In this document: positions 45,536 to 54,093 of the stretch, in pieces
Layout of the letters: each line of letters opens with the position of its first letter
Numbering within the stretch: position 1 is the first letter of the stretch
Assembly: GCF_963678545.1 (NCBI RefSeq)
Contig: NZ_OY782870.1
Location: 1,302,001-1,366,000 of the forward strand
Direction: 5' to 3'
From: an uncultured Methanomethylovorans sp.
GTDB lineage: Archaea; Halobacteriota; Methanosarcinia; Methanosarcinales; Methanosarcinaceae
Length of the DNA: 64,000 nt
Made by a program: the position numbers and the translations under genes
Notes under the pieces: generated by a model
Told to the model about the DNA's origin: nothing
The model's input: the letters and a program-made list of their open reading frames with translations, nothing else
Databases searched by the model: none

Positions 45536-45983
45536 GTTGCAGCAATATGGGGAAATGCTATTGCGCCCCTTCCTTCTGCTTCTTGGGATTTTCATGCTTA
45601 CAGCCGACAGGCTTCAATTTTCCAAAGGATGCGGTATGATTAGTGGTCTGGGTCAAGAATACGGAGATAAAGGTTATCTTGGTGGATTTACGCTTGGTTT
45701 TATCTTTGCTTTGTCGTTCTGTCCTTTCAGTGCGGTACTGTTGTTTGGGATGCTGATCCCTCTGGCAATGGCTGCTGGTGATCCAATCATCGTACCCTCG
45801 GTATTTGCTATTGCAACAGCTTTACCGGTGCTGTTCTTCTCTGTGCTACTGGTATATTCTGTTTCAAGGGTAGGAATATTCGTAAATAAGCTTCAGGTTG
45901 TTGAGAAAAAGATGAGGATACTGGCAGCACTTATCTTCATACTGGTAGGCCTGTATTATTCGAGGATCTTGATATTTTCATAG
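45516..45983 (+). pseudogene. ArsG/CcdA-like transporter lacking its N-terminal third
   Basis: 155 residues. Four membrane helices: LLRPFLLLLGIFMLTADRLQ, GGFTLGFIFALSFCPFSAVL, VPSVFAIATALPVLFFSVLL and RILAALIFILVGLYYSRILI. This is the second half of a DsbD/CcdA-type six-helix protein such as the ArsG permeases of arsenic clusters. The usual first helices with their Pro-Cys pair are missing, and no ribosome site precedes the ATG at 45516, which lies inside the Fe-S fragment. A deletion joining two genes explains both. Whether a shortened product is made is unknown. Confidence 0.65.
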
Positions 45984-46047
45984 ATATGGCCTGATCGTTA
46001 AAATATGGCATTTAGTGAGATCATATCTTTTAACCCTTGCTATGTAT

Positions 46048-46065
46048 TTCAAATATATTTGAAAC
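46048..46065. promoter_or_regulatory. Operator palindrome, site 3
   Basis: TTTCAAATATATTTGAAA, perfect 18-bp palindrome with the island consensus, about 90 bp before the FmdE-like gene and 64 bp after the ArsG-like fragment. A TATA-like TATACTTTATATG at 46092-46104 lies downstream of it. Confidence 0.65.
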
Positions 46066-46156
46066 CGCTGCTCTTAAATATGTGAAAACCAATTATACTT
46101 TATATGATTAGCGGAGTTGTGCCATAACTATGCTAAACCATAAAGGGATGATCAAT

Positions 46157-46771
46157 ATGGAAATGATTAAAGAGGAAATGCTTGAACTTGGATTTAATTT
46201 TCATGGGCATAGGTGCCCAGCTATGCCGCTTGGAATGAGGTCAGGAGCTGCTGCTATGAACGCACTGGTGGTTGACAGATCAAAGGATAAAGAGCTCTTC
46301 CTGATTGTAGAAACCGGAGATGATCATGCAGCTGGGTGTTTTGTCGATGGTCTTATGACTATTACTGGCTGTACTTATGGGAAAAGCAATATTAAGAAAA
46401 CCTACTATGGTAAAATGGCTTTTACACTCGTGGATACTGTAAAGCAAAAGGCAGTCAGAGCACACATAAAGCCTGAATTCTTTGGCAACATGTTAAAATC
46501 TCCATTTGTTGAACAGAGAAAAATAGGTGTATTGCCACAGAACATTCCTTCTGAGATCACTGAACCATTGATTAACAAAATACTTAGCTTACCTGAAGAA
46601 GACTTCTTGGTTATTAGCCAGGTTTTCGATTATCATTTTGAAAAGAAAAAGGGGATATTCGATACTGCATTGTGTGAGAAATGTGGTGAGCGCACATTTG
46701 TTCATAAATTGCAGCAGGTAAATGGCAAAATGCTTTGTAAACCCTGCACTGATAAAATAAGTAGTCGATAA
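46157..46771 (+). CDS. FmdE-family protein with C-terminal zinc ribbon
   Basis: 204 residues from the ATG at 46157 (GGGATGATC before it); an ATG at 46130 is also open. FmdE fold: LGFNFHGHRCPAMPLGMRSG, VETGDDHAAGCFVDGLMTIT, GKSNIKKTYYGKMAF. C-terminal ribbon: ALCEKCGERTFVHKLQQVNG with CKPC. FmdE proteins are named for formylmethanofuran dehydrogenase subunit E, but most, including this free-standing form, have unknown roles in metal or pterin handling. Preceded by an island-type operator. Confidence 0.85.
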   Translation: MEMIKEEMLELGFNFHGHRCPAMPLGMRSGAAAMNALVVDRSKDKELFLIVETGDDHAAGCFVDGLMTITGCTYGKSNIKKTYYGKMAFTLVDTVKQKAVRAHIKPEFFGNMLKSPFVEQRKIGVLPQNIPSEITEPLINKILSLPEEDFLVISQVFDYHFEKKKGIFDTALCEKCGERTFVHKLQQVNGKMLCKPCTDKISSR

Positions 46772-46789
46772 ACTGGGGTAATTGGTGTT

Positions 46790-47536
46790 ATGATCGAATT
46801 GTTTGCTGGGTTAGTGACACTTGCAGCCACAAGCGTATTAACCATTGCCGGTGTGGGTGCTGCTTTCATTCTCATACCCGTATACATGAGTATGGGAATC
46901 GAGTTGCATACAGCCATGAGTACTGCATTACTGCTAAACTGCATCGCCATGATTTTTGCGTCCATTAATTTTGCACGTGAACGTCTGATCCTTTGGCGAA
47001 CAGCCTTCCCCATTTTGATTTCAGCCACTATTTTATCACTTCTGGGGTCATATTCTAGCCAGTATTTTCCACGTAACACGTTGTTGATTCTGTTTGTGAT
47101 ATTTTTAGTATTCGCAGCATCGATGATGCTATTTTATAAACCAAAACCGAAAGAAAAACAAAACTCTGGATGGAAAGAAATAGCAATAAGCACTGGTATC
47201 GGTTCCATTGCTGGTTTTGTGGGAGGGTTATTGGGAGTTGGCGGTGGAAATATTATCGTACCGGCATTAGTATGGTTAGGGGTAGAACCTAAAAAGGCTT
47301 CAGCAACAACATCTTTTATAGTGATCTTTTCTTCCTTTTCAGGGTTTTTAGGCCGTGCTTCACTAGGTCATCTAGATATTCATTTGCTTTTATTTACAGC
47401 TGTAGGTGCAATTTTTGGTGCAATTTTGGGTTCTTGGCTGTTAAGTAAAAAACTTAACAATAGGCAGATTAAGCTAGCAATTGGAGTAATACTATATTTT
47501 ATTGCCCTTAAAATGGCTTATGATTTACTATTCTAA
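46790..47536 (+). CDS. TauE/SafE-family (TSUP) anion transporter
   Basis: 248 residues with about eight membrane helices in two inverted repeats: AATSVLTIAGVGAAFILIPV and GFVGGLLGVGGGNIIVPALV carry the family glycine motif. Members export sulfite, sulfoacetate or other small organosulfur anions. Starts 18 bp after the FmdE-like gene and is probably cotranscribed and under the same operator. Confidence 0.9.
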   Translation: MIELFAGLVTLAATSVLTIAGVGAAFILIPVYMSMGIELHTAMSTALLLNCIAMIFASINFARERLILWRTAFPILISATILSLLGSYSSQYFPRNTLLILFVIFLVFAASMMLFYKPKPKEKQNSGWKEIAISTGIGSIAGFVGGLLGVGGGNIIVPALVWLGVEPKKASATTSFIVIFSSFSGFLGRASLGHLDIHLLLFTAVGAIFGAILGSWLLSKKLNNRQIKLAIGVILYFIALKMAYDLLF

Positions 47537-47676
47537 TAGGTGTCACTGCTTTGTCCCTTCCGGAGATAATTATCCTGAAGAAAGTATTGAAGAAAGAATT
47601 GATTGCAGCTTTTGTGACAATTGTAACAGTAGCCATAATCTTTACTGGGTATCTGTTCAATTATCTTCTATGGTGA
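47533..47676 (+). pseudogene. C-terminal remnant of an ArsP-like permease
   Basis: 48 codons with no start: GVTALSLPEIIILKKVLKKE, LIAAFVTIVTVAIIFTGYLF, then TGA at 47674-47676. ALSLPEIIILKKV matches ALSLPSMIVISRV of the intact permease at 37754, and a single terminal helix follows as in that family. The fragment is joined to the end of the TauE gene, so a rearrangement or deletion brought them together. Confidence 0.65.
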
Positions 47677-47733
47677 ATTATTCAAATGTATTCTGCAAAC
47701 CATCAAATAAGGATCGAATAATGGGCATGACTC

Positions 47734-48057
47734 TTATAAGTCTTCTGATATCATTGCTTTGTGATAGGCCATTGTAAGCATCTTGTTCACAAAATTGATG
47801 GCTTCTTCCTCAGAGTCTACCATCCTTATTGTGACCTGACCATTCTGGAAAAAGTTCATTTCCATAATTCCACTTCTCACAGCCACCATCCCTAATTTCT
47901 CGGAATACTTGCCATCTAGGTATCTAGCGATCAAAGGAAGATCAGGCTCTTCATCCAGTTGTGCAATGATCCTCAATTTCCAGGGATCAGCTATGCATGG
48001 AAATATCTTTTCGGTATGTGCGACTCTCATTTTTCTTCTCGCAGATAATAAGGTCAT
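47734..48057 (-). CDS. Small protein of the 'PCIADP' domain family
   Basis: 107 residues; ATG at 48030 is an alternative. KIFPCIADPWKLRIIAQLDE, LPLIARYLDGKYSEKLGMVA, FFQNGQVTIRMVDSEEEAIN: a single domain equivalent to residues 105-175 of the regulator at 44789. Such domains go with Fe-S or HTH modules in methanogens; function unknown. An island operator lies directly upstream, with a TATA-like ATTATTAATC beyond it, so it is likely a member of the same regulon. Confidence 0.68.
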   Translation of the reverse strand: MTLLSARRKMRVAHTEKIFPCIADPWKLRIIAQLDEEPDLPLIARYLDGKYSEKLGMVAVRSGIMEMNFFQNGQVTIRMVDSEEEAINFVNKMLTMAYHKAMISEDL

Positions 48058-48063
48058 TGAGAC

Positions 48064-48083
48064 ATTTCAATATATCTTGAAAT
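48064..48083. promoter_or_regulatory. Operator palindrome, site 4
   Basis: ATTTCAA-N6-TTGAAAT, perfect arms with the same 6-base spacer as sites 1-3. It lies 7 bp upstream of the ATG at 48057, over the predicted transcription start. Confidence 0.65.
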
Positions 48084-48192
48084 GAAGTTCAAGATTAATA
48101 ATATTTTCCATCCGTGTTTCTTTAGAAATCCTTTACATCTAGGGAAAGGAGTGGAATCCATTTTTAAAAAGTGAACCGGGTTAAGGAACTAA

Positions 48193-48342
48193 AGTCATTG
48201 TAATGGTGGTATCGGTATCGATTGCAAAGAAGGCAACGATGGAAGCAGTAGTATAGCAATAACCGGAATTGTACTACTGGCGGCTGCAGTCGTGATCTTC
48301 TTTATATCTAAAGAAAAAAGAGAAAAATCAGTAGCTGAATAA
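48193..48342 (+). pseudogene. C-terminal membrane-anchor remnant
   Basis: Open frame of 49 codons without a start codon: CNGGIGIDCKEGNDGSSSIA, then one membrane helix (GIVLLAAAVVIFFI), then SKEKREKSVAE and TAA. Looks like the end of a secreted, C-terminally anchored protein whose front is missing. Low certainty. Confidence 0.35.
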
Positions 48343-48393
48343 TTTGTTATGTTTCTCCCATTAAATTAAAATTTGGGGAAACAATTCTCTATT

Positions 48394-48747
48394 TCATACC
48401 TTATCTCTTTTTGCAGTTTTCCTTAGGCTTTTCATTTTTTCAAGCTCAGATTCAAGTTCCTGGATCTTGAGCTCGTCAATCCTATCTTCGAGGTTTGAGA
48501 GTTCCTTATCAGCTTTTAAAACCGTACCACGTATTTTTTCAACGACATTCTTCTCTAGGTTAAGCCTCTGTTTTTTGGTTTCATTGACCAGGTCTTCCAC
48601 TAGTATTTTTCCCTCTTCTTTGCTCAGGGAGCCTGCTTCAACTCTTTCCTTTACGAACTCTCTTATTTTCTCTTCAGACAATGCTGCTAATCCTGCACCT
48701 ATAAGTGCAGCTGCGCCAAGAATGCCCACTTTTGTCATTTTATCCAT
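48394..48747 (-). CDS. Phasin-like coiled-coil protein
   Basis: 117 residues. A short hydrophobic N-terminus (VGILGAAALIGAGLAAL) precedes SEEKIREFVKERVEAGSLSK EEGK, then a long heptad coil to the end (RLNLEKNVVEKIRGTVLKAD, ELESELEKMKSLRK). Similar to the polyhydroxyalkanoate-granule/phasin-like proteins found in many archaea, function unknown. Strong GAGGGGG site before the ATG. Confidence 0.7.
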   Translation of the reverse strand: MDKMTKVGILGAAALIGAGLAALSEEKIREFVKERVEAGSLSKEEGKILVEDLVNETKKQRLNLEKNVVEKIRGTVLKADKELSNLEDRIDELKIQELESELEKMKSLRKTAKRDKV

Positions 48748-49013
48748 TTAGTAAACCCCCTCGTAATTTTTAGTAACTTTCATTTGTACTCTACATCTAA
48801 AATATAGGTGTAATTACAATATAAATATAATGGAGTGCATTTAATCAAAAAAACTTCATATTATTGTACTTCTATATCGTCTGCTCAATGAAGAGTAATT
48901 CTAAAATATAAAATACCTAATAAGTAAATATAACCCTATCTGATCATTTAAGTCTCTTTATTAAAACTAGTTAGAAACATTCAATTACTATGAATTACAT
49001 CACAGGGATCGCC

Positions 49014-49913
49014 ATGCCAAATAAAAGGAAAAATTCTGTTGATATTCCAATTGTTGCTGCTCTTGTATTGCTTACGGACTTATTCATACTCATGCCAGGG
49101 CTAGCAGCTACTCCTATTCGTTCGGTGCTGGGTTTGCCCATGGTACTGTTCCTGCCAGGATATGCTTTAATAGCTGCTCTTTTTCCAGCAAAAGATGATC
49201 TTGATGGCATTGAACGTCTGGCACTGAGTTTAGGTCTCAGTATCGCCGTAGTACCGCTAATAGGCCTTGGACTGAATTATACTCCTTGGGGCATAAGGCT
49301 GATTCCAATCCTGGTTTCTTTATCGGTATTTACTTTCATTATGTGTTTAGTTGCGGTTTACAGGAGATCTCAGCTTCCTTTAGATAAAGCATTTTCACTT
49401 TCTTTGGGTGATGTATATGGTGCCGTAAAAGCACCCGTAAGCAGTCAACCCGAGTCAAAGTTAGACCGCATTCTTACAATAATTCTTGTTATCGCTGTCT
49501 TAGCATCAGTAGTTGCACTTGCCTATGTAATTGTAACTCCTAAACAAGGAGAAAAATTTACCGAATTCTACATTCTTGGAATGGATGGCAAGGCAGACAA
49601 TTATACTACACGTTTCGCTTTGGGTGACAGTGGGCAGGTAATCGTGGGTGTTGTAAATCACGAATACGAAAATGTAAAATATAGTATGGATATCAGGCTT
49701 AATAACGAGTCTCTTCCAGTTCCGCCTAATGCTCAGAGTTTCACTTTGGATAACAATGCTACGTGGGAGCAGCCTGTGACATTCACTCCAAATGCTGCCG
49801 GTAACAACATGAAGTTAGAGTTCTTGCTCTACAAGAATGATAATTTGACTGTTCCTTACAGAGATCTTCATCTATGGGTCAATGTAACGAGGGGTATCAA
49901 TGCAACCAACTGA
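49014..49913 (+). CDS. DUF1616 membrane protein with extracytoplasmic domain
   Basis: 299 residues from the ATG at 49014 (CAGGGATC before it); an earlier ATG at 48990 is open. Four helices at about 10-130 (VAALVLLTDLFILMPGLAAT, LPMVLFLPGYALIAALFP, ERLALSLGLSIAVVPLIGLG) match DUF1616, a fifth near 170-190 follows, then an outside domain of about 110 residues with several N-x-S/T sequons (NYT, NES, NAT, NLT, NVT). Common in methanogens beside glycan genes. Overlaps the next gene by 14 bp. Confidence 0.85.
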   Translation: MPNKRKNSVDIPIVAALVLLTDLFILMPGLAATPIRSVLGLPMVLFLPGYALIAALFPAKDDLDGIERLALSLGLSIAVVPLIGLGLNYTPWGIRLIPILVSLSVFTFIMCLVAVYRRSQLPLDKAFSLSLGDVYGAVKAPVSSQPESKLDRILTIILVIAVLASVVALAYVIVTPKQGEKFTEFYILGMDGKADNYTTRFALGDSGQVIVGVVNHEYENVKYSMDIRLNNESLPVPPNAQSFTLDNNATWEQPVTFTPNAAGNNMKLEFLLYKNDNLTVPYRDLHLWVNVTRGINATN

Positions 49914-50733
49914 AGAAAACGTTTATAGTAAACTACAGGAACATGATTTTTCTCGTGTAGCTCGTAGGTCCGTACTTCCTGTTCTGGTTACAGTCTTATT
50001 CATAGCAATTGCTGAGATCTTTATGCTTTCGGGAATAAAGGGAGCATCAATCCTGCTTCATATGTTTATTCTTATTATTGTGTCTATAAACACTGTGCGC
50101 ATCAAAGATAAATATGTAGCTTGGGCTCTTCAGGCTCTTATGCTGCTGCCTCTGATGAGGCTGATCAATTTCTCTATGCCTATATTTTCAGAACTGATGT
50201 TGTATCGGTATTTCTATGTCTATATTCCTATGTTCATACCTATATTTTTGATAATCAGGCACCAGAGTTTTTCTCCCGTACAGCTTGGTCTATCTTTCAA
50301 GAGAATAATTCTTTATTTGCCTCTTTCGTTGGTATTTGGCTTGTTAATAGCAGAAGTGGAATATTTTATTATTCCTGTTAGTCCTCTTGTGCCGAACATG
50401 TCTTTTTACAACATGGTGGACGTTGCTTTGATCATGGTCTTTTGCGTCGGTTTGATAGAGGAGCTTATGTTCCGGTCTATTCTGCAAACCAGACTTGAAG
50501 GTGTGTTTGGTTCCACGACGGGAATTATTGTTACGAGTTTACTTTTTGGCATCATGAGTTCTGTCTATGGTTCCATCCCTGAAGTTATCTTTGCATTCCT
50601 AGTAGGTCTGATACTGGGGTTCATGTTCAACAAAACTCGAAGTTTACCTTTTGTTGCTCTTACTCATGGTCTTGTTAATATTTTCCTTTTTGTCCTCATA
50701 CCTTTACTAGGGTCGGGACTTAGGATAATCTGA
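49900..50733 (+). CDS. CPBP-family intramembrane metalloprotease
   Basis: 277 residues, about eight helices. Catalytic motifs of the CAAX/CPBP family: GLIEELMFRSILQTRLEGVF (EExxxR), SLLFGIMSSVYG, and FVALTHGLVNIF with the metal-binding His. GAGGGG site within the end of the DUF1616 gene, so the two are coupled. Substrates unknown. Confidence 0.9.
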   Translation: MQPTEENVYSKLQEHDFSRVARRSVLPVLVTVLFIAIAEIFMLSGIKGASILLHMFILIIVSINTVRIKDKYVAWALQALMLLPLMRLINFSMPIFSELMLYRYFYVYIPMFIPIFLIIRHQSFSPVQLGLSFKRIILYLPLSLVFGLLIAEVEYFIIPVSPLVPNMSFYNMVDVALIMVFCVGLIEELMFRSILQTRLEGVFGSTTGIIVTSLLFGIMSSVYGSIPEVIFAFLVGLILGFMFNKTRSLPFVALTHGLVNIFLFVLIPLLGSGLRII

Positions 50734-50743
50734 TTTGTATTCA

Positions 50744-50798
50744 ATGACTTGCCGGTTAAATGTACTTTGCAGTAAGGTAAAGATATCTTGCAAGTCAT
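50744..50798. repeat. Widely spaced inverted repeat after the CPBP gene
   Basis: ATGACTTGC (50744-50752) and GCAAGTCAT (50790-50798) are perfectly complementary, separated by 37 bases that contain further short pairings. Starts 10 bases after the stop codon. Could be a 3' stem-loop or a relic of a mobile element. Confidence 0.4.
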
Positions 50799-50971
50799 CA
50801 CATATTTTTCAGATTCATTTTGAAATGGTGTCTATTTTCTTCCTGAAAACAGAATGGGTAGTATAGACTTTGTATGTGGTCACTGTATAATGACTATCAC
50901 TTCTCAAAAAAGAATATATATGTGCCTAGTTACACATAATTACCTGAATGGCAATGCCATTAAGTAAGTCT

Positions 50972-51244
50972 TCAGATTATCGCGATTATCTTATAAATTA
51001 CAATTGCAGCAAAGCAAATCACTAGTGGCATTATGCTCATGTCAAGTGAACACTCAATAGTGCTATTCCATCTTGTGGATGCAGCTAACATGAGCTTTGC
51101 AGAAAGTAGTGTCACCAAAGCAATAACTGCAAGAACTCCATATTCAGGAAGTCCTATGTGTGTGGTCATCGATGTGATTCCACCATTTGTGGTTGCAGAT
51201 GCTACTGCACTTTCTAACGCCACAGACGCTATAGATGTTAACAT
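50972..51244 (-). CDS. Small two- or three-helix membrane protein
   Basis: 90 residues. Helices at about 35-55 (YGVLAVIALVTLLSAKLMLA) and 70-90 (IMPLVICFAAIVIYKIIAII); an N-terminal Ala/Ser/Thr-rich part may be outside. No family recognised. GGACAGGA before the ATG is a possible ribosome site. Isolated gene; opposite-strand frames give no sensible protein. Confidence 0.55.
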   Translation of the reverse strand: MLTSIASVALESAVASATTNGGITSMTTHIGLPEYGVLAVIALVTLLSAKLMLAASTRWNSTIECSLDMSIMPLVICFAAIVIYKIIAII

Positions 51245-51418
51245 ATTGTCCTGTCCATATTCTTTATCACTATATATATCTTTTCTAGTGTTATATTACT
51301 ATTGGGCATTTATTATATTATAACGATCTTCAGAAAATCTCCATATGTGTTGTATTTTCTATGCAGTCTAAATTATCAGATAGGTATTTATTTGTAAATA
51401 ATTAATATATTTCGTTAT

Positions 51419-51775
51419 ATGCCTAATATCCACGATAGAACTAAATCCAACCTCTATGGTATTAAAGGGTTGCATAATGTTTATTCATGGAATGGTCTTG
51501 CTATCCATTTTAAGAACAGTTCTAGGGTGCAAAGATGTGAATTTTTTAGTTCATGCAAGTCTAATCGTAAGTCTAATTCCTGTAATTTCTCTATTAAAAG
51601 GCAGGATGCAATCTACATGTTGGCATCAGAATTTAATGTGACACTAGATCTGGCCGAGAAACTTATTGATACTCTACTCGACATGGGTAATGCACGTGCT
51701 CTACGCTGTGTAAAAAATGAGTATGATCCTTTTGATGAAGGTACAAGGATGCTAGTGTTCTATGAGGAACTGTAA
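51419..51775 (+). CDS. Unrecognised small protein upstream of purA
   Basis: 118 codons. The C-terminal 55 residues look genuinely coding: QDAIYMLASEFNVTLDLAEK, LIDTLLDMGNARALRCVKNE, DEGTRMLVFYEEL, a small helical/HTH-like domain. The N-terminal part is less convincing, and no ribosome site precedes the ATG at 51419. A start at ATG 51615, with AGGATG before it, is an alternative. Ends 48 bp before purA. Confidence 0.45.
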   Translation: MPNIHDRTKSNLYGIKGLHNVYSWNGLAIHFKNSSRVQRCEFFSSCKSNRKSNSCNFSIKRQDAIYMLASEFNVTLDLAEKLIDTLLDMGNARALRCVKNEYDPFDEGTRMLVFYEEL

Positions 51776-51822
51776 TTCTGTATATCAAAAAATTATTATG
51801 TATCTACGTTCATCTGCATCCT

Positions 51823-53094
51823 ATGTTTACGATCATTACAGGTGCTCAGTTTGGTGATGAAGGCAAAGGTAAGATAGTTGACCTTATATCCGGTAAATAT
51901 GATCTCGTGGTAAGATTCCAGGGTGGGGATAACGCCGGTCACACTGTCAAAGTAGGTGACAGTGTATACAAGCTGCACCTTATACCTTCTGGTTTTTTGT
52001 TGGATTCCAGGGTTCTTATTGGTCCAGGCACGGTTCTTAATCCTCAATCTCTTGCGCAGGAACTTGAAATGCTTGCACAGGGTGGAATTCATATTGGTCC
52101 TGATAAACTTGGTATCGATGCAAAGACTAGCATTATCATGCCATACCACATCGAGCTTGATGGCCTGAAGGAGTCTAGTCGTTCTGAGAAGATAGGTACC
52201 ACTAAAAAAGGTATAGGCTTTGCATATATCGACAAGGTTGCAAGAGATGAAATAATTTTTTCCGATCTTATTGATAAGGCAAAGTTCTTATCAAGGCTCA
52301 AAGAGCTAGCTCCTCAGAAAGAAAATTCAATTAAGGAGCTTGGTGGTGATCCATCAGTTGTAATGGGTAGTAAATTGATAGACCTTTACGTTTCATTGGG
52401 CGAAAAGTTTGTGCCTTATATAACCGATGTTTCCCTGGAGATCAATCGGGCATTAGAAGAGGGTAAAAATGTGCTGGCAGAGGGTGCACAAGGGACACAT
52501 CTTGATGTGATCCATGGGACTCAAAAGTTTGTTACTTCATCCTGTACTATTGCTGGTTCCGCATGTTCGAATTTGGGTGTAGGGCCTACTAAAGTAGATA
52601 ATGTATTGGGCATAGTCAAAGCATACATCACTCGTGTAGGTGAAGGTCCTCTACCAACTGAGCTAAAAGATGATTTAGGTAAACAGATACAGCAGGTTGG
52701 GAAAGAATTTGGTACTACTACTGGTCGAGCAAGAAGGTGTGGGTGGTTTGATCTCCCTCTGGTCAAGAAGGCTGTATTCTTAAATGGTTACACGGAAATT
52801 GCTCTTACAAAGCTTGATGTACTTTCTGACATTAATCCGCTTAAAGTATGCATTGGCTATGAATTGAATGGTGAATTCAAGGAATATCCTCCAGAGCTTA
52901 CCGCAGACCTTGCACAATGTGTTCCTGTTTATGAAGAATTGGCCGGGTGGTCTGGAGATCTTACTCCCGTAAGACAGTTCTCAGATCTTCCGGATGCTGC
53001 TCGTAAGTATGTATTGTATCTTGAGGATAAGATGGGGGTACCGATAGAATATATTTCAGTGGGTCCAGGAAGGGAACAAACTTTCCTAAAATAA
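51823..53094 (+). CDS. purA: Adenylosuccinate synthetase
   Basis: 423 residues, standard length. Joins IMP and aspartate using GTP, first step of AMP synthesis. GAQFGDEGKGKIVDLI at 6-21 (catalytic Asp, GTP loop), QGGDNAGHTV with catalytic His, EGAQGTHLDVIHGT, TTGRARRCGWFD, and the GTP-base motif LTKLDVLSD. No ribosome site; a TATA-like AAAATTATTATG lies about 25-35 bp before the ATG, suggesting a leaderless transcript. Confidence 0.97.
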   Translation: MFTIITGAQFGDEGKGKIVDLISGKYDLVVRFQGGDNAGHTVKVGDSVYKLHLIPSGFLLDSRVLIGPGTVLNPQSLAQELEMLAQGGIHIGPDKLGIDAKTSIIMPYHIELDGLKESSRSEKIGTTKKGIGFAYIDKVARDEIIFSDLIDKAKFLSRLKELAPQKENSIKELGGDPSVVMGSKLIDLYVSLGEKFVPYITDVSLEINRALEEGKNVLAEGAQGTHLDVIHGTQKFVTSSCTIAGSACSNLGVGPTKVDNVLGIVKAYITRVGEGPLPTELKDDLGKQIQQVGKEFGTTTGRARRCGWFDLPLVKKAVFLNGYTEIALTKLDVLSDINPLKVCIGYELNGEFKEYPPELTADLAQCVPVYEELAGWSGDLTPVRQFSDLPDAARKYVLYLEDKMGVPIEYISVGPGREQTFLK

Positions 53095-53219
53095 CTCCTT
53101 TCTGCCGAAAAGCGTATATACTAACTGAGAGTTTAAAACCAATACTCCACCGTATCTAAGTTTCCAGATGCTGAGTCCAAATGTCTGAAAATTTATTATC
53201 TTAATCCAGGGAGAATAGA

Positions 53220-53669
53220 ATGACTACGTTATATGATGTTCCTGCAAGTGACCTAATCTCTAAGGTAGCAGAAAAGTTGAAGGAGAATGAGCATGTAAAA
53301 CCCCCCGAGTGGGCGGCTTATGTTAAGACCGGTGCTCACAAGGAGCTTGCTCCTACGAATAGTGACTGGTGGTACATTCGCTGTGCTGCTGTGCTAAGGA
53401 CTATTTATACTGATGGTCCCATTGGTGTAGGGAGGCTGCGCTCTGTCTACGGAGGCAAAAAAGACATGGGTTCACAGCCCCACAGAAAAGCAAAGGGAAG
53501 CGGCTCCATTGCAAGAGAAGCTTCACAACAACTCGAAGCAGCAGGCTTTGTTCGCTCTTTGAAGAGTGGTCGTGTTGTTTCCCCAGCTGGTCAGTCCATG
53601 TTGGACAATACTGCATACGAGGTAAAGCAGGCACTATTAGAGAAGATCCCGGGACTTGCCAAGTACTAA
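53220..53669 (+). CDS. rps19e: Ribosomal protein S19e
   Basis: 149 residues. [76 protein letters not shown] and a C-terminal winged-helix-like part match S19e, an archaeal/eukaryotic small-subunit protein. GGGAGA site. Leads the conserved cluster up to ftsY. Confidence 0.97.
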   Translation: MTTLYDVPASDLISKVAEKLKENEHVKPPEWAAYVKTGAHKELAPTNSDWWYIRCAAVLRTIYTDGPIGVGRLRSVYGGKKDMGSQPHRKAKGSGSIAREASQQLEAAGFVRSLKSGRVVSPAGQSMLDNTAYEVKQALLEKIPGLAKY

Positions 53670-53733
53670 GATGGCAGTTGATGGTAGCTCTAATTAATTC
53701 CTGTAAGTCGATAGTGTATTCACAGGTGATTGC

Positions 53734-54084
53734 ATGGCAGGTGAACTTGAGGATATCCGTAGAAAGAGGCTTGAACAATTACAGCGTCAGCAGGCTGGCC
53801 AAATGCAGCCTGACATTCAGGCTGCTTATCAGCAGGAACAGATGCAAGCTGAATTGGAAGCTAAAAAGCAATCCATTCTTCGGCAGATCCTTACTCCCGA
53901 GGCAAGGGAGCGTCTGACTACATTGAAAATGTCTAGGCCCGAACTTGTGGAACAGCTGGAGTCTCAGCTTATAATGCTTGCACAGAATGGGCGCCTGCAG
54001 TCGCAGATAACCGATGAGAAATTGAAAGCTCTGTTGACCCAAATGCAGCCCAAGAAGCGCAAGACCACTATAACGAGGGTCTAA
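53734..54084 (+). CDS. DNA-binding protein of the PDCD5 family
   Basis: 116 residues. N-terminal charged helix ([17 protein letters not shown], then Gln/Glu-rich), three-helix core [40 protein letters not shown], and a basic tail [10 protein letters not shown]. Standard partner of rps19e in Euryarchaeota. Role in nucleic-acid or ribosome biology unproven. Confidence 0.94.
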   Translation: MAGELEDIRRKRLEQLQRQQAGQMQPDIQAAYQQEQMQAELEAKKQSILRQILTPEARERLTTLKMSRPELVEQLESQLIMLAQNGRLQSQITDEKLKALLTQMQPKKRKTTITRV

Positions 54085-54093
54085 TTACAGGTC

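Noticed and set aside
51033..51323. Plus-strand 96-codon frame opposite the small membrane protein
   Set aside because: The minus-strand frame gives clear membrane helices; the plus frame has no ribosome site and poor composition.
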